From Mariprofundus erugo (GTDB lineage: Bacteria > Pseudomonadota > Zetaproteobacteria > Mariprofundales > Mariprofundaceae), in NCBI RefSeq assembly GCF_005818865.1, contig NZ_VBRY01000011.1:1-64000 (forward strand): a DNA stretch of 64,000 nucleotides. Direction: 5' to 3'. Below are positions 1 to 9,500 of the stretch, piece by piece. Under the pieces are notes generated by a model, which was given only the letters and a program-made list of their open reading frames with translations, was not told the origin of the DNA and made no database searches. Position numbers and translations under genes: made by a program. Positions within the stretch are counted from its first letter, which is position 1; the number at the start of each line of letters is the position of its first letter.

Positions 1-130
1 TTCCGCGCGAGCCATGGACGGCTCGCCAAATCAGACGCGAAAGTGCCTGATTTGTAAGCAAAGACAAAACCACACTTTTGTCTTTGCGAACTGATTTTTG
101 CCAGGAGGGCAATAAATCAGCATCTCCCTA
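1..130 (+). repeat. Dispersed miniature inverted-repeat element, copy C (internally deleted)
   Basis: Matches the full-length copy at 14797-15020 but lacks about 80 bp of the middle (from just after CCATGGACGG to the AAATCAGACGCG stem). It may also be cut by the window edge. It keeps two stem-loops: AAATCAG...CTGATTT and CAAAGAC...GTCTTTG. It ends in AATCAGCATCTCCCTA at 130. Read on the minus strand, the terminus begins TAG, and that TAG is the stop codon of the minus-strand gene at 128-859. Confidence 0.8.
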
Positions 131-859
131 GTGATCACTCTCCTTGCCCCACGGGTGCAGCTTGCTCGGGCTGATATACTCAACCTTGACGCTGGGAATA
201 GGGGCGAGCTCCACTTCTACATGGTTGAATGGCATATCGGAATCCTCCACCTTTTCCTGCAGGTTGCCGGCTTCAGCGATAGCCAGAATCAATGCCTTAC
301 CGATCAGATTATGATCCATGGCGGCAAGGGCCTGATCCACATCAACATGTCCTGAGCCATGATGGTGAAAATGGACAAAGACCCTTGGGGGGATGCCCAG
401 TTCGACGTCGACTTCGGTCAGGGTGTAGCCGGCTTTTTTCAGGTAGGGGAGTGTACTTTTGATGTCGCGGCTTACCCGCTCCAGCGACATTTCATTATTG
501 ATGACCTGAGACATTGCATCATTGGTCAGGCCAATGAAGTGTGTGAATGCCTCCAGATAGTTGCCACGGGCCAGCTCATCCTTCCATAAATAGCCGTGCT
601 GACTTTCAATGGCCAGCTCAAACGATCGATAGATGGCCCATGATGACATGGTCAGAGCCAGGACGAGGATGATCATCGTCGTGCGTAAAAGTCGTTTGCG
701 GTGATGGGCCCAGCGACTGCGGGGGCGCTGTGGGTGCCGGGGAGGGTGACGCAAAGGTTGGGATGATTGCCTGTGGTTGCCGGGAGTGCTGCTGTGCGGG
801 GGGGGCTGGCCTGAGTCAGGAGCGCGTTCGCGAGATGGTTCACTTGTATCATGGTTCAT
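128..859 (-). CDS. Membrane-anchored hypothetical protein
   Basis: A 243-residue protein I do not recognise. The first 55 or so residues are polar and rich in Pro, His, Arg and Ser, which suggests a disordered cytoplasmic tail. One hydrophobic segment follows (about residues 60-80, TTMIILVLALTMSSWAIY). A soluble region of about 160 residues comes after it, presumably periplasmic, with a His-rich stretch (HFHHHGSGH) around residues 160-170 that could bind metal. The stop codon TAG coincides with the first three bases of the dispersed element at 1-130. It is transcribed divergently from the PstS-like gene. Function unknown; that it is a real gene is fairly sure from its length and coherent topology. 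Confidence 0.65.
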   Translation of the reverse strand: MNHDTSEPSRERAPDSGQPPPHSSTPGNHRQSSQPLRHPPRHPQRPRSRWAHHRKRLLRTTMIILVLALTMSSWAIYRSFELAIESQHGYLWKDELARGNYLEAFTHFIGLTNDAMSQVINNEMSLERVSRDIKSTLPYLKKAGYTLTEVDVELGIPPRVFVHFHHHGSGHVDVDQALAAMDHNLIGKALILAIAEAGNLQEKVEDSDMPFNHVEVELAPIPSVKVEYISPSKLHPWGKESDH

Positions 860-1069
860 GTCGATTGTCCTTTATGCGGTGCAATGATTTGAAATACATC
901 CATTTATTGATAACGATAGTGAAGAGGGGCGGGTTCGGCAATGCTCTGCAATCCTGGCAGGGGGCGTACATGCGCTGTTTGCATTTATCATTTAAGCAGG
1001 CAGGTTTCGTGGTGGTCGGCCCTTAGAGGCTATCAAGACCATACTTTCAGAAATACCGGAGAGAAATTC

Positions 1070-1909
1070 ATGAGCAGGCTGAGTTTGTTTGCAGGTACGG
1101 CTGCATTCCTGTGGGCATCATCATACGCCCATGCGGGCGTGATTACTTCGGCTGGCTCGACGACGGTCCAGCCAGCGATGAAGGCATGTGCAGTTGCGTA
1201 TAAAAAGAGTCATGCTGATACACAGGTGATTATTGCCGGTGGTGGTTCCAGCAAGGGTGTGAAAACAGTAGGAAAGGGTAAGGTCGATATCGGCCGCGCC
1301 TCACGTGAAATCAAGGATAAGGAGCTCAAGGCTTTCCCTGATATGAAGACATTCAGGCTTGGTACGGATGGCGTCGCGATTGTGGTGAATGCTGAAAATC
1401 CGCTTACCTCGATTACTTCAGCACAGGTTGAACAGCTCTATAAGGGTGAAGTGAATAACTGGAAAGCCGTCGGTGGCGGAGATGGAGCGGTTTCACTGAT
1501 CTCGCTGGGTAAGGTACATGGTACCTACGAGCTCTTTTCCGAGCACTTTCATCTGGAAGGCAACGAAGCGGATGGCACGCTGACCTTCGATAAGGGTAAG
1601 GCCTGGGTGGCATTTTCACAGGATGTTGCCCTCCAAAAAGTAGCGCATGATGTCAATGCGATTGCTTTTGCTTCTGTGGGTGTTGCTGCCGAGTACGTGC
1701 AGGGCGGAGGTTCTGTCCGCCTGTTGACTCTGGATGGTGTGGAGCCGACTGAGGCGAATGTGGCCTCCGGCAGCTACAAGCTTTCGCGTCCGCTGTTGAT
1801 CATGACCAAGGGTGAGCCAACCGGAGAGGTGAAAGATTTCGTCAGTTATATGCAGGGTTCCGAGTGCCAGTCTGTCGTAAAGTCGCTCGGTTATGTCCCG
1901 GCCCGTTAA
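1070..1909 (+). CDS. PstS-family phosphate-binding periplasmic protein
   Basis: Substrate-binding protein of the PstS/phosphate ABC transporter family, about 279 residues. ATG 1070 is chosen because it follows a purine-rich ribosome site (CCGGAGAG) and opens a clean signal peptide (SRLSLFAGTAAFLWASSYAHA). The mature protein starts with the family hallmark ITSAGSTTVQP, followed by GGGSSKGV and DIGRASREI, which form the anion-binding loops. No pstCAB genes are adjacent, so it is an orphan binding protein here. It could serve high-affinity phosphate uptake or sensing. No clear Pho box was seen upstream. A small exported-protein gene follows 52 bp downstream and may be co-transcribed. Confidence 0.85.
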   Translation: MSRLSLFAGTAAFLWASSYAHAGVITSAGSTTVQPAMKACAVAYKKSHADTQVIIAGGGSSKGVKTVGKGKVDIGRASREIKDKELKAFPDMKTFRLGTDGVAIVVNAENPLTSITSAQVEQLYKGEVNNWKAVGGGDGAVSLISLGKVHGTYELFSEHFHLEGNEADGTLTFDKGKAWVAFSQDVALQKVAHDVNAIAFASVGVAAEYVQGGGSVRLLTLDGVEPTEANVASGSYKLSRPLLIMTKGEPTGEVKDFVSYMQGSECQSVVKSLGYVPAR

Positions 1910-1961
1910 TGCCACACAGACCAGAGGCGTAATTGAAATGATGAGCACGAAGGAGAAGGTA

Positions 1962-2489
1962 ATGCGTAAAATGATGTCTGTGTTGTTGGCGGCAGGTATG
2001 GGTTTGATGTCAGCCAATGCATATGCGCAGGATAGTGATGCCAGGAGTGTGAACTTCCTGATTTTTGTAAAGACACAGCCGAACACTGAATTCGACCCGA
2101 TCATGTTCGGTAACTTCAGTCAGTTCATCAAGGCCATGGACACTTCTCGCCTGTTGCTGTTGTCACACAGTGCGAAGTCGATTCATGGCGATGTCATCAA
2201 TCTTCAGCAGGATGTGTTGAAGTATGGTGAGGGCGACAAGGTGAGTGATGTGGGTATCAACTGCCAGCTTGCTTTTGCAGCTGACAAGTCGGTGCCGACA
2301 GATGTGCAGTACAGCCTGAGTGGTGATTGCCAGATTATTGATCGTTTCAATGGCGAAGCCATGACGCTGAAGGCGCATATCCCGTCGACCGATCTGCCGG
2401 ATGCAGCGAAGGGCACCGATGTGTGGATGGAGCTGTATGAGGATGGCAAGTCCGGCATCGCATTTTATGCCAATGTGAGCAAGAAATAA
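1962..2489 (+). CDS. Exported hypothetical protein
   Basis: About 175 residues with a signal peptide (RKMMSVLLAAGMGLMSANAYAQ) and no recognised domain. ATG 1962 is preferred over upstream in-frame starts because AGGAGAAGG lies just before it and the signal peptide begins there. The mature region is mixed alpha/beta-like with two Cys residues about 35 residues apart (GINCQLAF, SGDCQIID) that could form a disulfide. It follows the PstS-like gene closely and is followed by a long inverted repeat at 2511-2553. Function unknown; a periplasmic location is inferred from the leader. Confidence 0.7.
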   Translation: MRKMMSVLLAAGMGLMSANAYAQDSDARSVNFLIFVKTQPNTEFDPIMFGNFSQFIKAMDTSRLLLLSHSAKSIHGDVINLQQDVLKYGEGDKVSDVGINCQLAFAADKSVPTDVQYSLSGDCQIIDRFNGEAMTLKAHIPSTDLPDAAKGTDVWMELYEDGKSGIAFYANVSKK

Positions 2490-2510
2490 CTTTAAACGTT
2501 CAGTCGTTCT

Positions 2511-2553
2511 CTTTTGCTTCAACTCCGAAGATCATCTTCGGAGTTGGCAAAAG
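2511..2553. terminator. Long inverted repeat over the 5-prime end of the alcohol dehydrogenase reading frame
   Basis: CTTTTGC (2511-2517) pairs with GCAAAAG (2547-2553). After a TT bulge, a 13-bp arm (2520-2532) pairs perfectly with 2534-2546. It sits 22 bp after the stop of the exported protein, so it could end that transcript. No T-run follows on the plus strand. The same bases encode the conserved TPKIIFGVGK start of the next protein, so the hairpin may instead control translation of that gene. Confidence 0.6.
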
Positions 2554-2593
2554 GGGGGATCTGGCCAGAGTCATCCGCTCGTATGGCAAGCGT

Positions 2594-3673
2594 GTGCTGC
2601 TTGTGACCGGCGGTTCCTCATTTGACCGCTCAGACCTGTGCCAGACGCTGTTGAGCTCATTGCTGGCTCAGTTTGAACTCAGGCGTATCCGGGTGAGTGG
2701 TGAACCCTCTCCTCAGTTGGTGGACGACGCTGTTGCAGAGTTCTCCGTCTGGCAGCCTGATTGTGTGGTTGCGGTAGGTGGCGGCAGTGCCGTTGATGCT
2801 GCCAAGGCGATTGCCGGCTTATTGCCGACAGGGCACTCGGTGATGGATTACCTTGAAGGTGTGGGACGGGGTGAAGTCTATCGCGGACCATCGACGCCAT
2901 TGATTGCCTTGCCTACCACTGCAGGTACCGGTGGAGAAACGAGCATGAATGCTGTCCTGTCACAGGTCGGTAGCCATGGCTTTAAAAAGTCCTTTCGGCA
3001 TGAGTTGCTGGTCGCTAAAACCATCATTCTTGATCCGGAATTAACGCTGGCTTGCCCTGCCGATGTGACTGCGGCATGCGGTATGGATGCACTGACACAA
3101 CTGCTTGAATCTTACCTTTCTACAACAGCATCAGTGATGACGGATGCACTGGCTCTGAGCGGGCTTGCCTGTGTGCGGGACTCGTTGCTAGCGGCAGTGG
3201 AGCAGGGGGATGATGTGTCGGCCCGTGCCGGAATGCTTTATGCATCATCAGTCTCGGGTTTGACGCTGGCTAATGCGGGGCTTGGCAGTGTGCATGGTCT
3301 TGCTTCACCGCTTGGCGCGTTTTTTCCTGTTCCTCATGGTGTGGTCTGCGGCACCCTGCTGCATGCAGCAGTCCGTCAGAATATGATGTTGCTAAAGGGT
3401 GTTCCCGATGGTGCGGCAGCGCTCGAGAAATATGCCGTGGCAGGGCGCCTGATGCTCAATCAGCCGCTGCTATCCGGTGACGAGGCGCGCGATGGTTTGC
3501 TTGCTTTACTGGCAACATGGAGCGAGCGCCTGGCGATGCCCCGCCTGTCAGCCTACGGTATCACGGATGACGATTTGCCCCGTATTGTCGCTCATGCCAG
3601 TGGTGGTATGAAAACCAACCCCGTTCGGCTGACCGACGAACAGGCAATAGAGCTGCTCCGGACAAGGCTGTAA
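2594..3673 (+). CDS. Iron-type alcohol dehydrogenase family protein, start codon uncertain
   Basis: Type III (iron-containing) alcohol dehydrogenase: NAD(P)-binding GGGSAVDAAKAIA, metal-site region CGMDALTQLLESY, then SVHGLASPLG and PVPHGVVCG. Two of the usual ligand His are present (VHG, PHG), as is the Asp of GMDALT. The usual His four residues after that Asp is Gln, as in some subfamilies. The first canonical start is GTG 2594, but the homologous N-terminus is encoded in the same frame upstream: 2522-2593 reads TPKIIFGVGKRGDLARVIRS then YGKR. No ATG, GTG or TTG occurs in that frame between the previous stop and 2594. Either a rare initiator is used, or the 5-prime end is damaged or mis-sequenced. 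Confidence 0.75.
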   Translation: MLLVTGGSSFDRSDLCQTLLSSLLAQFELRRIRVSGEPSPQLVDDAVAEFSVWQPDCVVAVGGGSAVDAAKAIAGLLPTGHSVMDYLEGVGRGEVYRGPSTPLIALPTTAGTGGETSMNAVLSQVGSHGFKKSFRHELLVAKTIILDPELTLACPADVTAACGMDALTQLLESYLSTTASVMTDALALSGLACVRDSLLAAVEQGDDVSARAGMLYASSVSGLTLANAGLGSVHGLASPLGAFFPVPHGVVCGTLLHAAVRQNMMLLKGVPDGAAALEKYAVAGRLMLNQPLLSGDEARDGLLALLATWSERLAMPRLSAYGITDDDLPRIVAHASGGMKTNPVRLTDEQAIELLRTRL

Positions 3674-3750
3674 CAGCAGCGTAGCCGCTCATGTCATGCT
3701 TTGAATGGCATGCTGTTTCAACATTACGTATTGCTTATATTAGTGGAATC

Positions 3751-3762
3751 GAATATTCTTCG
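3751..3762. promoter_or_regulatory. Possible operator/promoter of the ArsR-led operon
   Basis: The 93 bp before the ArsR start hold a palindrome GAATATTC (3751-3758) within an outer CGAA...TTCG pair (3750-3762), directly before ATG 3767. TATATT (3736-3741) could be a -10 box. ArsR-family repressors usually bind such imperfect AT-rich dyads in their own promoters. The assignment is by position and symmetry only. Confidence 0.35.
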
Positions 3763-3766
3763 GCGC

Positions 3767-4087
3767 ATGAATAGAATCCCTCAAGAAAAGATTGCCTCTG
3801 CCAGCGAAGGGTTGCGTGCGATTGCCCATGAGGTTCGCCTCTCGGTGCTTTGCCACCTGCTGAATGGCCCGATGTGTGTACAGGAATTAATGGAGGCGAC
3901 GGGCGCAGCCCAGTCGAACCTTTCCCAGCATCTTGCGAAAATGCGCATGATGGGCGTGATTTGCAATGAAAAGCGCGGTCAGCAGGTTTATTACAGCATT
4001 TCAAACCCTGCCTTTGCCGATCTGGTACATGCATTGCAGCATATCTATTGTCCGGAGCGCTGTTCGATCAAGGGGCGTCCTGAATGA
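3767..4087 (+). CDS. ArsR-family winged-helix repressor, YgaV/SqrR-like
   Basis: About 106 residues with a complete winged helix-turn-helix: AHEVRLSVLCHLL, then the recognition helix region GAAQSNLSQHLAKMR and the wing EKRGQQVYYSI. Cysteines occur at VLCHLL, PMCVQEL, VICNEKR and the C-terminal IYCPERC. A Cys in the early helices plus the C-terminal YCP Cys is the pattern of the persulfide-sensing YgaV/BigR/SqrR group, not of the CVC-type metal sensors. ATG 3767 is chosen over 3701 because homology begins there. Its stop overlaps the TolC gene start (ATGA). The downstream rhodanese, DUF2892 and SQR genes support a sulfane-sulfur sensing role; that is inference. Confidence 0.8.
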   Translation: MNRIPQEKIASASEGLRAIAHEVRLSVLCHLLNGPMCVQELMEATGAAQSNLSQHLAKMRMMGVICNEKRGQQVYYSISNPAFADLVHALQHIYCPERCSIKGRPE

Positions 4088-5496
4088 GTCCCTTTTTTTT
4101 GTCTAAAACATCATCTTTTCGTTATGTCCTAATATTGTCCGGTGTGATGGGATTCTCATCGGCTGCGGCGGCTGAATCTCTCACTCTGCAGCAGAGTGTT
4201 GCTATGGCGCTGAAGCAGAACCGCCTTCTTGCTGCCGATCAATACCGGGTGGATATGGCCAGGGCCGGTATGGATGAAGCCAACGGTTACCTGATGCCCA
4301 GGGTGGATGCCAGTTACTCTGCCATGCGCAGCAACTCGCCCATGACGGTGTTCGGTTCCAGATTGTTACAGAAGCGGGTGACCAATGCCGATTTCGTGCC
4401 GGCAACCCTGAATCATCCGGCAGCCATCAATAATTATCAGCCAAGACTGACCCTTTCCATGCCGTTGTATCAGGGGGGGGCGCTGTGGGCTGGTCGCAGG
4501 CAGGCCGAGCAGGGTGTGGCTGCCAGTAGCAGTCAACACGACTGGATGAGGCAGCAGCTGATGTTCCAGACGATTCAGACCTATATGGCCTGGCTGAATG
4601 CGGATGCGCAGCTGCAGGCTGCCGAGAAGACGCTCGAAGCCTCCGGTCGTTATCTTAATAATGTGATTTCCATGCACAAACGCGGCCTTTTGATTGAATC
4701 GGATGTGATGGATGCAGAGGTGCACCGCTTGCAGAGTGAAGTGCGCGTGAATCAAAGTCGCAATGCCGTAGCCGAAGCACGTGATATGCTCGCGCGCTTG
4801 ACCGGCGTGGATGCAGATCAGCTGACGCAGCCGATTGCTGCCCCTGAATTTCAGCAGCCGCAGCTTTCCGGCGAAGCGCTGACATCTGCAGCTCTGGAAA
4901 GCAGGCCGGACCTGAAAGCACTGCAGGCGCAGCTTGAGGGCAGCAGGGCAGGGGTGGATAAGGCCCGCTCTTCGTTTTTGCCGCATGTGGCTGTGCAGGC
5001 AACGCAGGAGTGGAACAATGCCAATCCTTCAGTGCGCAATGGTAATGCCACCGTTTCTGCTGTTGTCAGTATGAATATTTTTGCCGGTGGTTCCGATCGT
5101 GCTGTCGTCAGCCGTCAGGAGGCGGATGCCGCTCGCCTGTCGCTTGAGCTTGATGACAAGCGCCAACAGATCGGTAATGAGGTTAGAGAAGCGGTCAGGC
5201 AGCTGACAGAGGCACAAAAGCGCAGTAAAACCGAATCGCGTGCGATGAAGCAGGCCGAGGAATCGCTGCGAATTACCGAACTCAGGCATTTGCAGGGACT
5301 GGAAAAGACTTCCGATCTTCTCAATGCGCAGAGTCGGGCGGATATGGCGCGGGCTGAGGCTATTCGTGCCGGTTACGATGTCAGCGTTGCAAAAGCCCAA
5401 TTGATGCTGTTTACCGGGCGGTTGGGTGAAGAGAGCCTTATGGCTGCTGCCGGTCAGATGAATGAAGATGTGAACGATAAGGGGAACGTACAATGA
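4084..5496 (+). CDS. TolC-family outer-membrane efflux protein
   Basis: 470 residues with an N-terminal export signal (VLILSGVMGFSSAAAA), then ESLTLQQSVAMALKQNR, the usual start of the first TolC/OEP repeat. Long heptad-like helical stretches in both halves, each with the TolC-type motif PRLTLSMPLYQGG or SAVVSMNIFAGG, form the beta strands and tunnel helices. Its length is normal for the family. It overlaps the ArsR gene by ATGA and the adaptor gene by ATGA, so the three are translationally coupled. With the adaptor and RND gene that follow, it would complete a tripartite pump across the envelope. Confidence 0.9.
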   Translation: MSPFFLSKTSSFRYVLILSGVMGFSSAAAAESLTLQQSVAMALKQNRLLAADQYRVDMARAGMDEANGYLMPRVDASYSAMRSNSPMTVFGSRLLQKRVTNADFVPATLNHPAAINNYQPRLTLSMPLYQGGALWAGRRQAEQGVAASSSQHDWMRQQLMFQTIQTYMAWLNADAQLQAAEKTLEASGRYLNNVISMHKRGLLIESDVMDAEVHRLQSEVRVNQSRNAVAEARDMLARLTGVDADQLTQPIAAPEFQQPQLSGEALTSAALESRPDLKALQAQLEGSRAGVDKARSSFLPHVAVQATQEWNNANPSVRNGNATVSAVVSMNIFAGGSDRAVVSRQEADAARLSLELDDKRQQIGNEVREAVRQLTEAQKRSKTESRAMKQAEESLRITELRHLQGLEKTSDLLNAQSRADMARAEAIRAGYDVSVAKAQLMLFTGRLGEESLMAAAGQMNEDVNDKGNVQ

Positions 5497-6521
5497 GGCA
5501 GACCGCAGTCATGCTTACCATTGGTTGGCTGTCACTTGTGCAGTTGACCGGCTGCTCGGATGAGCAAAAACAGGTTGCAGGTATACCGCCGGTCCAGATG
5601 TCTGCACATACACAGACACTGAATGCCGTGATTCTGCCGCAGCATTATCATACCAGTGGTACCGTCAGTGCCGATCACAAGGTATCAATCAGTTCACGTC
5701 TTTCCGGCTATATCCGGAATATCAAGGTGCGTGAGGGAGACCATGTCAGCAGTGGTGAGCTGTTGTTTGATGTCGACCCGGTTGATGCACGTCAGGCCTA
5801 TGCCCAGGTGAAGGCTGATCTCGCTGATGCAGCGGCAGACCTGAATCGTTATCGCAGCCTGCTTGCGGATCATGCTGTCAGTCAGCAGCAGTTCGACAAG
5901 GTTCGCCTGCGCCATGAAGTGGCTCAGTCGCGTGCCGTACAGGCTGAAAACCAGCTGCAGTATGCCGAGGTGCGCTCTCCTGTCAGTGGAATTGTCGTAG
6001 AAAAGCATGCAAGCAGGGGTGATCTGGCGACGCCTGGACAGCCATTGCTGGTGCTTGAAGATCCTTCAAGCTTGCTGGTCGAAACCTATGTTTCAGAACA
6101 GTTTATTGCCAAAATACACGAGGGCGATGTGGTGCGCGTCAATGTCACCGGTCTCGGTAAATCAATCGATGGAACCGTCCGTCAGATCGTCAAGGCTGCC
6201 GATCCGTTGTCGCACCAGTTTCTGGTGAAGATTGCACTTGCCGTCGACAGCGGTGCCTACTCCGGTATGTTTGCCGAGGTATCTTTTGCAGTCGGTGAGC
6301 GTGCAGCCATTGTCGTGCCTGAAGCTGCACTGGTGCAGCGTTCGGGTCTGATCGGTATCTATGTGATGGATAGTCAGGGAATTGCCCACTATCGCCAGCT
6401 GAGGGGCGGAGAGCACCTGGCCCAGGGTGTCGAAATTCTGGCTGGTCTCAATGATGGTGACGTGGTTGCCTGGCGAGAGGATGGCGGCCTGCGCAGCGGT
6501 GCGCTGGTAAAGGCGGAGTAA
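5493..6521 (+). CDS. RND periplasmic adaptor (membrane fusion) lipoprotein
   Basis: 342 residues. A lipoprotein signal ends in the lipobox LTGC, giving a lipid anchor to the inner membrane. A lipoyl half-motif (VSISSRLSGYIRNIKVREGD) precedes an alpha-hairpin of about 60 residues. The second lipoyl half follows (VRSPVSGIVVEKHASRGD, read from the frame as EVRSPVSGIVV), then a beta-barrel and a membrane-proximal domain. This is the HlyD_D23/AcrA-like order. It is coupled to tolC by ATGA overlap and sits 4 bp before the RND gene. Substrate unknown; locus context points to sulfur species or thiol conjugates. Confidence 0.9.
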   Translation: MRQTAVMLTIGWLSLVQLTGCSDEQKQVAGIPPVQMSAHTQTLNAVILPQHYHTSGTVSADHKVSISSRLSGYIRNIKVREGDHVSSGELLFDVDPVDARQAYAQVKADLADAAADLNRYRSLLADHAVSQQQFDKVRLRHEVAQSRAVQAENQLQYAEVRSPVSGIVVEKHASRGDLATPGQPLLVLEDPSSLLVETYVSEQFIAKIHEGDVVRVNVTGLGKSIDGTVRQIVKAADPLSHQFLVKIALAVDSGAYSGMFAEVSFAVGERAAIVVPEAALVQRSGLIGIYVMDSQGIAHYRQLRGGEHLAQGVEILAGLNDGDVVAWREDGGLRSGALVKAE

Positions 6522-6525
6522 CCCC

Positions 6526-9500
6526 GTGAGCCAACATGATATCAAGGGGCTGAACATTGCCGGCCGGCTTGGCGCTGCCGCGATGGGAACCAGCCTGACT
6601 CCGATTATTAGCATTCTGATTTTCGTCATCGGTCTTGCCGCTTTGATGCTGACACCGCGTGAGGAAAATCCGGTCATTGATGTGCCTGCCGCCAATGTCA
6701 TTGTCAAAATGCAGGGGGCAAGCCCTGAAGAGGTGCAAAACCTTATCGTCCGTCCGCTGGAGATGATTCTCGGTGAAATGACCGGTGTCGATCATACCTA
6801 TGGCGCGGCCATGGACTCCATGGGTGTGGTTACCGTTTCATTCAAGGTGGGTGAGGATAAGGAAGCGAGTCTTGTCAAACTCTATGACCGGATGATGCAT
6901 AACCTTGACCGAATTCCTCCGGGAGCCTCTCAGCCATTGATCAAGCCGCTGGATGTGGATGATGTACCCGTGTCAGTGATTACGCTCTCCACGCCGGATA
7001 TGGACGGCCTGGCTCTGAAGCGTCTGGCTGAACGTGTGCGTGAACAACTGGTGCCGCTTGAGGGGGTTTCAGTTGCCGATATTGTAGGTGGCCGTGACCG
7101 TGAGATCCGTATCGATCTGGATCCGACCCGCATGACAGCATTCGGTATTACACTCGATCAGCTGCATCAGGTACTCAGTGCCGCGAACAGTGGTGGTTCC
7201 GTCGGTGAGCTGGTGGGGGGCAACCATGTCAGCAAGGTATGGCTTGACGGATATCTCAAGTCGGCCACCGATGTCGGGCGCCTGATTGTCGGCCAGGCCG
7301 ATGGCAAGCCGATTTATCTGCGCGATATCGCCACGATTGTCGATGGTGCAGCCGAGGTAGAGCAGTACCACCGCATCGGGTTCGGTGCGGCCAGCAGCGG
7401 TTATAGCAATGAAGAGCGGCCGGCTGTTTCCATTGCACTGGCCAAGAAGCGCGGAACGAATGCGGTATTTGTGACCGAGCGTATCCTGAACAAGCTTGAT
7501 ACCCTCAAGGGCGATCTTATTCCCGATAATGTCCAGGTCACCGTGACCCGCGACTCAGGCGAGAGGGCTGATGATGCGGTGAATATGCTGGTCGAACATC
7601 TTGGCATTGCTATCGCATCGGTCATTGTGATCCTGCTTCTTTTCCTTGGCTGGCGTGAAGCGGCGATTGTGACGATGAACATTCCGCTGATTCTGTTCAT
7701 TGTGCTTGCCGTGGGGCTGCTGGCTGATCAGACCATCAACCGTATTACGCTCTTCGCATTGATTCTTGCGCTCGGTTTGCTTGTGGATGATGCCATTGTG
7801 GTGATTGAGAATATTCATCGCCATCTGCATCACGGTGTCCGTGACATGAAGGATAAAGCCCGCCTGATTATCCGGGCTACCAATGAGACCGGTAAACCCA
7901 CGATCATCGCGACGATTGCTGTCATTCTCGCCTTTATCCCGATGGCTTTTGTGACCGGTATGATGGGACCATATATGGGGCCGATCCCGTTTAATGCCCC
8001 GATTGCGATGGCTGCATCGCTGGTGATTGCCTATATGTTCACGCCGTGGATTGCCCAGCGCTGGCTGCCATGTCGTATTACCGAGCTGACGATGGAGGAG
8101 AAGGATGAGGCCTCCACCGACTGGGTGCATCGTGCCTATATGCGTATGGCTGTGCCGCTGATTGAGAAGCGCGGTGTACGCCGTCTGTTCTGGCTGGTTG
8201 TGCTGCTGTTGTTTGCCTTTGCCATGTGGGAACCGGCATGGCAGTTCGCGCGTCCGCAGGGCATTAACGGCCCGCTGACCGCAGGCACTGTCGAGCTGAA
8301 AATGTTGCCCAAGGGCAATAACAACACCTTTAATATCACCATCGATATGCCGGAAGGTTCAACCCTTGAGCAGACCGATGCGATGACCAGACAGGTGGCC
8401 GATGTTGTGCGTGCTCACCCGATGGTGACCGATTATGAGGCCTATGTCGGCCAGCCCGGTCCGATCGACTTTAATGGCATGCTGCGTGGTGCGGCCCTGT
8501 TCAGGCACAGCCCTTATCAGGCCGAGATTCGCGTCAATCTGGTCGATAAACAGAAGCGCAGTATTCGTTCGGACGAGATCGTGCTGCAATTGCGCAAGGC
8601 GCTGCAGCCGGTGATTGAAAGTGCACCGCGAGCCAGCATCAAGCTGGTGGAAGATCCGCCAGGGCCACCGGTGCGGGCAACACTGCTGGCCGAGATTTAC
8701 GGACCTGACTATCCGACCCAGCGGGCGATCGCGGCAAAGGTGAAAGATCGTTTCGCCCAAACCTATGATGTTACCGATGTCGATGACTCGGTTGGTGAAG
8801 CCCAGACACAGGTGAATATTGTAGTCGACAAGGAGAAGGCTGCCCGTCTTGGCGTGGCGACAAGACAGGTCGAGCTGGCGCTGCATGATTTCCTTGCCGG
8901 CTATGGTGCCGGTGCCATTCATGTCGATGACTCCAGACACCCTGTGATGCTGCATGTGCAGTTGCCACGGGCGCTGCGTGCCAATGCGGATGACCTGAGT
9001 CGTATTTATGTCAGTGGTCGCAATGGTGCAGTTCAGCTCTCCTCCATCGCGAGCGTGGAGAATGCCGAAGCCAACCTGCCGATATTCAGCAAGGATTCGC
9101 ATCCGGTTGTCTATGTCACGGCTGAACCGGCTACCGGCTCACAGGTATATCCGCTGCTGGATATGGACGGCTATCTCGACGGCAGTGAAGTTGCGCCGGG
9201 TGTGAAGCTGAAGACCGGTGGTATGCACTTCACCGATACAGAGCCGGAAGATACATTCGGCTATCACATGCTGTGGGATGGCGAGATGCGTCTGACCCTG
9301 GATGTGTTCCGTGATCTCGGAGCGGCATTTATCGTCGGCCTGATTCTGATCTATCTGCTGATGGTGGCATACTATGGTGAGTTCATCCTGCCCATGCTGG
9401 TGATGGCGCCGACAGCACTGACCATGATCGGTATTTTCCCCGGTCATCTGATTACCGGTCAGCCATTTACGGCAACATCGATGATCGGAATGATTGCACT

